Below are positions 61,001 to 64,000 of a stretch of DNA of 64,000 nucleotides, piece after piece. The DNA lies in contig CAZIDN010000001.1 of the NCBI GenBank assembly GCA_964537875.1, forward strand, positions 124,001-188,000. The letters are read 5' to 3'. The notes beneath the pieces were generated by a model. It had not been told where the DNA came from and ran no database searches. It worked only from the letters and a program-made list of their open reading frames with translations. The translations under genes and the position numbers were made by a program. The stretch is from JAPKZH01 sp964537875 (lineage in GTDB: Bacteria > Acidobacteriota > Aminicenantia > Aminicenantales > UBA4085). Every line of letters starts with the position of its first letter. Position 1 is the first letter of the stretch.

Positions 61001-62791
61001 TTATATTGTTTTCAGTTTCCGCCAAAGCCGGATCAGGATGAAACCCGAAATGGCCGCGGCTATGGTCAAAACCACGGCCGGAGCATAATTGCCGTAAATC
61101 CAGTAGCCCACCGCAAAAAGAGCTCCCCAGACAGCCAGGCAGCCGACCAGCATGCAAAGGATCCCGACAGGAACGTCCCATGGCTCGGCGGCAGCGCCCG
61201 TGAGCAATCCGGCGGCCTTTTCTTTTTCCATGATGTGTTTCCAGCCCGGGCCGCCGGGATGGACAAGCCTGTAGAATTTGCGCAGTCTGTCCTCATCCGT
61301 GGGCCGGGTGAGCAAGGTCACCGTGATCCAGGAAATCGTCGTAATGAAGATGCCGATCAGGAGCTGCTGCCAGTCGGCCAGCGGCTTGAAGCCCAGGCGC
61401 GTGTGGACCAGCTTGAAATAGAGGGCGATGATGAATGAGACGATCATGGCCGTGAGCTCGCTGTAGGCGTTGATCCTCCACCAGAACCAGCGCAGGATGA
61501 AGATAAGGCCCGTGCCGGCGCCGACAAGGAGCAGGATCTGGAATGCCTCCAGGGCGTGCCGCAGGAGCAGCGCCAGCAGGCTCGAGAAGAGCATCAGGCC
61601 GAACGTGCTGATACGGCCGATCATGACCAGCCGTTTCTCGGGAGCGTCGGTTTTCACGAAGCGCTTGTAAAAATCGTTGACCATGTAGGAGGAGCCCCAG
61701 TTCAAGTGGGTGGCGATGGTCGACATGTAGGCGGCAAAAAGGGAGGCGATGACCATCCCGATGAGCCCTCTCGGCAGGAATGTCATCATGGCCGGATAGG
61801 CCAGGTCGTGTTTCATGATGCCCGGGTCGATGTGGGGAAAGGCGGCTTGGAGCGCCTCCAGGTTCGGGAAGACGACAAGAGAGGCCAGGGCGACGAGGAT
61901 CCAGGGCCAGGGACGGAGGGCGTAGTGAAGGACATTGAAGAGAAACGTCGAGCCCATGGCATGTTTTTCGTTTTTTGCGGCCAGCATCCGCTGGGCGATA
62001 TAGCCGCCGCCGCCGGGCTCGGCGCCCGGATACCAGACGTTCCACCACTGGATGATGAGCGGGAAGAAAAAGACGGCGATGGCAAAATCCAATTTCGAGA
62101 AATCCGGCAGGATGGAAAGCTTGCCCGAGAGATTCGGATGGGTCAACAGCTTGGATAGGCCCCCGACCTGGGGGAGCTTGACAACGTAGATCGCCGCCCA
62201 GATCGAGCCGGTCATGGCAATGACGAATTGGACAAGGTCGGTGAGCAGGACGCCGAACAGCCCGCCGAGGCTGCTGTAGACGGTCGTGATGACAATGGCC
62301 ACGATGAGCGTCTGCATGGGAGACAGCTTGAGGATGACGCCGCAGATCTTGATCATGGCCAGCGTGACCGCGGCCATGACGATGACGTTGTAGAAAAAGC
62401 CGAGGTAGACGGCCCTGAAGCCGCGGAGAAAAGCGGCCGGCTTGCCGCTGTAGCGGAGCTCGTAAAATTCGATATCGGTCATGACATTGGAGCGGCGCCA
62501 GAGCTTGGAATAGATGAAGACCGTCAGCATCCCCGTGAAGAGAAAGGCCCACCAGAGCCAGTTGCCGGCGACGCCGTTGTTGCGGACGATGTCCGTGACC
62601 AAATTGGGCGTGTCCGCCGAAAATGTCGTGGCGACCATGGACACCCCGAGCAGCCACCAGGGCATATTGCGGCCGGACAGGAAGAATTCCGAGGTGCTCG
62701 AGCCGGCCTTTTTGGAGAAAGCCACGCCGACGATAAGCGAGAGCAAGAAATAAGCAAAGATAATGACCCAATCGACGCCTTGCAGTATCAT
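61001..62791 (-). CDS. Solute:sodium symporter (SSS family)
   Basis: The 596-aa membrane protein has about 14 hydrophobic helices in the LeuT-like SSS arrangement. The start VDWVIIFAYFLLSLIVGVAFSK, then GRNMPWWLLGVSMVATTFSADTPN (about 40-63) is the family signature, with the Na+-site Ser/Thr residues in helix 1 and a later segment ATHLNWGSSYMVNDFYKRF. It is probably a sugar, sialic acid or related solute importer. Its ATG overlaps the RbsD/FucU-like lipoprotein gene by 4 bp, which supports a sugar substrate. Confidence 0.92.
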   Translation of the reverse strand: MILQGVDWVIIFAYFLLSLIVGVAFSKKAGSSTSEFFLSGRNMPWWLLGVSMVATTFSADTPNLVTDIVRNNGVAGNWLWWAFLFTGMLTVFIYSKLWRRSNVMTDIEFYELRYSGKPAAFLRGFRAVYLGFFYNVIVMAAVTLAMIKICGVILKLSPMQTLIVAIVITTVYSSLGGLFGVLLTDLVQFVIAMTGSIWAAIYVVKLPQVGGLSKLLTHPNLSGKLSILPDFSKLDFAIAVFFFPLIIQWWNVWYPGAEPGGGGYIAQRMLAAKNEKHAMGSTFLFNVLHYALRPWPWILVALASLVVFPNLEALQAAFPHIDPGIMKHDLAYPAMMTFLPRGLIGMVIASLFAAYMSTIATHLNWGSSYMVNDFYKRFVKTDAPEKRLVMIGRISTFGLMLFSSLLALLLRHALEAFQILLLVGAGTGLIFILRWFWWRINAYSELTAMIVSFIIALYFKLVHTRLGFKPLADWQQLLIGIFITTISWITVTLLTRPTDEDRLRKFYRLVHPGGPGWKHIMEKEKAAGLLTGAAAEPWDVPVGILCMLVGCLAVWGALFAVGYWIYGNYAPAVVLTIAAAISGFILIRLWRKLKTI

Positions 62792-63402
62792 GGTTGTTCT
62801 TTTTTATCCTCCTTCATCTTCTCCCGCATCTTGGCTTCGGATTCCGGGCCCCAATAGCCGCAGTCAAGCTCCATGAAGACCGTCGTATAGGGGAGGGTCA
62901 GGTTCGTCTTGATCATCAGGATGCGGAATGTTTTCGCCACCTGGTCCATCCGGGCGATGAGCTCTTCGTGAAGGACAGGCTTTGTTCCATAGCGGCTGAG
63001 CATGTCTTTGAGCCGTTTCCGGCAGGCATCGATTCCCGGTGCCTGGTCTTCCGGGACAAAATCGAGCTCCTTGTCCAGATAGACGATGGGCCGGATATGC
63101 TTACTCTGCCCGAGGGCTTGCAGGACTTTTTCCAGGACGGCGAAGTGGTCCTCGTTGGAAACGACGATGTCCATTCCCGGGCTGATCTGGGCCGGGAAGG
63201 CCGAGTCGGCCACGACCAGCCAGTTCCGGTGTCCGAGGGCGGGAAGCTCCTTGAGGAGTTTGTCTTCCCAATTGGGGGCCTGGGCCGTTTCTTTGGCCTC
63301 TTCGGCGTCTTCTTTTTCATTTTTTTCGCCTTCGCAGGCTGTTAGCGAGAGTCCAAGGCAGACGAGAAAAACGGCAAGGACTAATTTGTGGCTTTTAGAC
63401 AC
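62788..63402 (-). CDS. Exported RbsD/FucU-like sugar mutarotase lipoprotein
   Basis: The protein has 204 aa from a GTG at 63402 with AAGGA eight bases before. The lipobox is LVCLGLSLTAC, followed by an acidic linker. Residues ~50-195 resemble the RbsD/FucU pyranase family: LLKELPALGHRNWLVVADSA (the usual LGHGD is GHRN here) and ending near TTVFMELDCGYWG. The catalytic Asp of the GHGD motif appears replaced by Asn, so activity is uncertain. RbsD/FucU enzymes are normally cytoplasmic and this one is exported. It is co-translated with the symporter and may shape the sugar anomer before uptake. Confidence 0.75.
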   Translation of the reverse strand: MSKSHKLVLAVFLVCLGLSLTACEGEKNEKEDAEEAKETAQAPNWEDKLLKELPALGHRNWLVVADSAFPAQISPGMDIVVSNEDHFAVLEKVLQALGQSKHIRPIVYLDKELDFVPEDQAPGIDACRKRLKDMLSRYGTKPVLHEELIARMDQVAKTFRILMIKTNLTLPYTTVFMELDCGYWGPESEAKMREKMKEDKKEQP

Positions 63403-63463
63403 AGGACGGTTCCTTTCCCAGAGTCTCGTTTGGTCGCGAGGTGATGGCCAAACATTGTTAGAA

Positions 63464-63492
63464 TTTATATATCGCCGGCCGGACAAAGTCAA
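63464..63492 (-). promoter_or_regulatory. Promoter of the mutarotase/symporter operon
   Basis: The minus strand carries TTGACT (63492-63487), a 17-base spacer and TATAAA (63469-63464), about 55 bases before the GTG. Confidence 0.7.
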
Positions 63493-63516
63493 TTTGGAAG
63501 GGGGATTTGCAAAGAG

Positions 63517-63822
63517 GTGATTTCAAGGAGGCATAGGAATCGCCCCCAGTCCCCTGGGGAACCAGTCCCGTCGGACACTCTTGGAAGGAAACCCTTTTGT
63601 AGGGTTTTCCTTCCAACGGTCGCTTCGCTCCCTGCCTTCCTTCCAAGGAGCATTTGGCGATGAATTCATGGGAGGATGCTCCTTGGAGGGGTGGCAGGGC
63701 GGGCGGGTATTCCCGCCGCCCGTTGGAGGGGGAACCTGTAAAAGGGTCCTCCTCCAAGAGTGTCCGGGGCCCCCCTCCGCCAAGGGGCCTCTGTGACGAT
63801 TCCTATGCCTCCTTGAAATCAC
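63517..63822. repeat. 306-bp palindromic element with 26-bp perfect inverted ends
   Basis: The ends 63517-63542 and 63797-63822 are exact inverted repeats of 26 bases. Nested inside are 63573-63585/63753-63765 (13 perfect pairs), 63642-63653/63676-63687 (12 perfect pairs) and a local hairpin 63583-63594/63602-63614. Open frames on both strands here are consequences of the repeat structure, not genes. No target-site duplication is obvious. It could be a MITE-like element or a large structured RNA. Confidence 0.75.
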
Positions 63823-63918
63823 ATAAGCGAAGATGCTTGCCTTGGCCTTTAATTTATTATAGGCATTGTGATATATGGTAGATGAACACATGGAAGACTT
63901 GAGAAGAAGGAGGGACCC

Positions 63919-64000
63919 ATGAAGCTTGAAAAGCTTTATAAAAAGGCCATCGAGGTCGGAATCGCCAATGACTTGAGGGGCAAGGACGAGATCCGGCGCA
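63919..64000 (+). CDS. Probable NIF3-type protein, N-terminal part (cut by window edge)
   Basis: The visible 27 residues, starting MKLEKLYKKAIEVGIANDL and continuing with a KDEIRR segment, look like the start of NIF3/NGG1p-interacting family proteins (metal-binding hexamers, function unclear). AGGAGGGA lies just before the ATG at 63919. Too little is visible to be certain. The preceding 96 bases separate it from the palindromic element. Confidence 0.5.
   Translation, partial: MKLEKLYKKAIEVGIANDLRGKDEIRR

Noticed and set aside
61293..62771. A 492-codon frame on the same strand as the symporter, in another phase
   Set aside because: Its His/Arg/Pro-rich translation is a frame-shifted reading of membrane-helix codons.
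63523..63891. Proline/glycine-rich open frames within the 63.5-kb palindrome
   Set aside because: They exist on both strands because the DNA is palindromic; no ribosome site or family resemblance.
1..64000. CRISPR arrays, tRNA or rRNA genes
   Set aside because: I saw no regularly spaced repeats and no tRNA- or rRNA-like sequence on either strand, though a computed search could still find a tRNA I missed.

Overview
The window is bacterial chromosomal DNA of moderately high GC, visibly more AT-rich in the first 3 kb. An anaerobic, probably fermentative lifestyle is suggested by a soluble NuoE/NuoF-GltD/HoxU-like flavin-Fe-S enzyme, an aldehyde:ferredoxin oxidoreductase and a ferredoxin-rich lactate-utilisation fusion. 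Together with many secreted peptidases and lipoproteins, type IV pili and sodium/solute symport, this resembles uncultured Acidobacteriota-related anaerobes such as Candidatus Aminicenantota. That assignment is an inference from gene content, not a phylogenetic result.

Region 1 (1-11.3 kb) is an accessory defence island, all on the minus strand. It starts with a tight three-gene operon cut by the window edge: a nitrilase-fold protein, a small middle protein and an SMC/Rad50-like ATPase. I think this is an uncharacterised three-component conflict system. Next come a dead IS91-type transposase and a complete type I restriction-modification operon (hsdM-hsdS-hsdR) with a YgjP-type metallopeptidase. 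A nearly identical 28-bp repeat lies on both sides of the restriction operon.

Region 2 (11.3-33.2 kb) holds a DUF2177 membrane protein, a secreted unknown, and an operon coding for a NuoE / NuoF-GltD fusion / HoxU-like / GltB-type flavoenzyme set. An unknown HEAT-like protein with HD-GYP follows, then glutamine synthetase divergent from an Lrp regulator, AdoMet decarboxylase, an exported M1 aminopeptidase behind a sigma-54-type promoter, and an NtrC-type regulator with a PDZ-sensor kinase.

Region 3 (33.3-41.2 kb) is the type IV pilus assembly operon pilC-B-M-N-O-P-Q. The minor pilins and PilY1 lie at 54.4-60.7 kb on the other strand. PilT and the major pilin are not in the window.

Region 4 (41.2-54.4 kb) carries a THEP1 NTPase and MoaD, flanked on both sides by copies of a structured element. 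Then comes a catabolic cluster (aldehyde oxidoreductase, class II aldolase, LutC-like, LutB-LutA fusion) that could take a sugar phosphate through lactaldehyde and lactate to pyruvate. A secreted prolyl oligopeptidase and a DUF5107/TPR lipoprotein complete the region.

Region 5 (60.7-64 kb) holds a solute:sodium symporter translationally coupled to an exported RbsD/FucU-like sugar mutarotase lipoprotein, a 306-bp palindromic element with perfect 26-bp inverted ends, and the start of a probable NIF3 gene.

The two most interesting observations are the nitrilase/ATPase operon and the pair of intergenic elements at 41.2 and 42.4 kb. The four stems of these elements differ in sequence but each is self-complementary, which is covariation evidence for a structured element I do not recognise.
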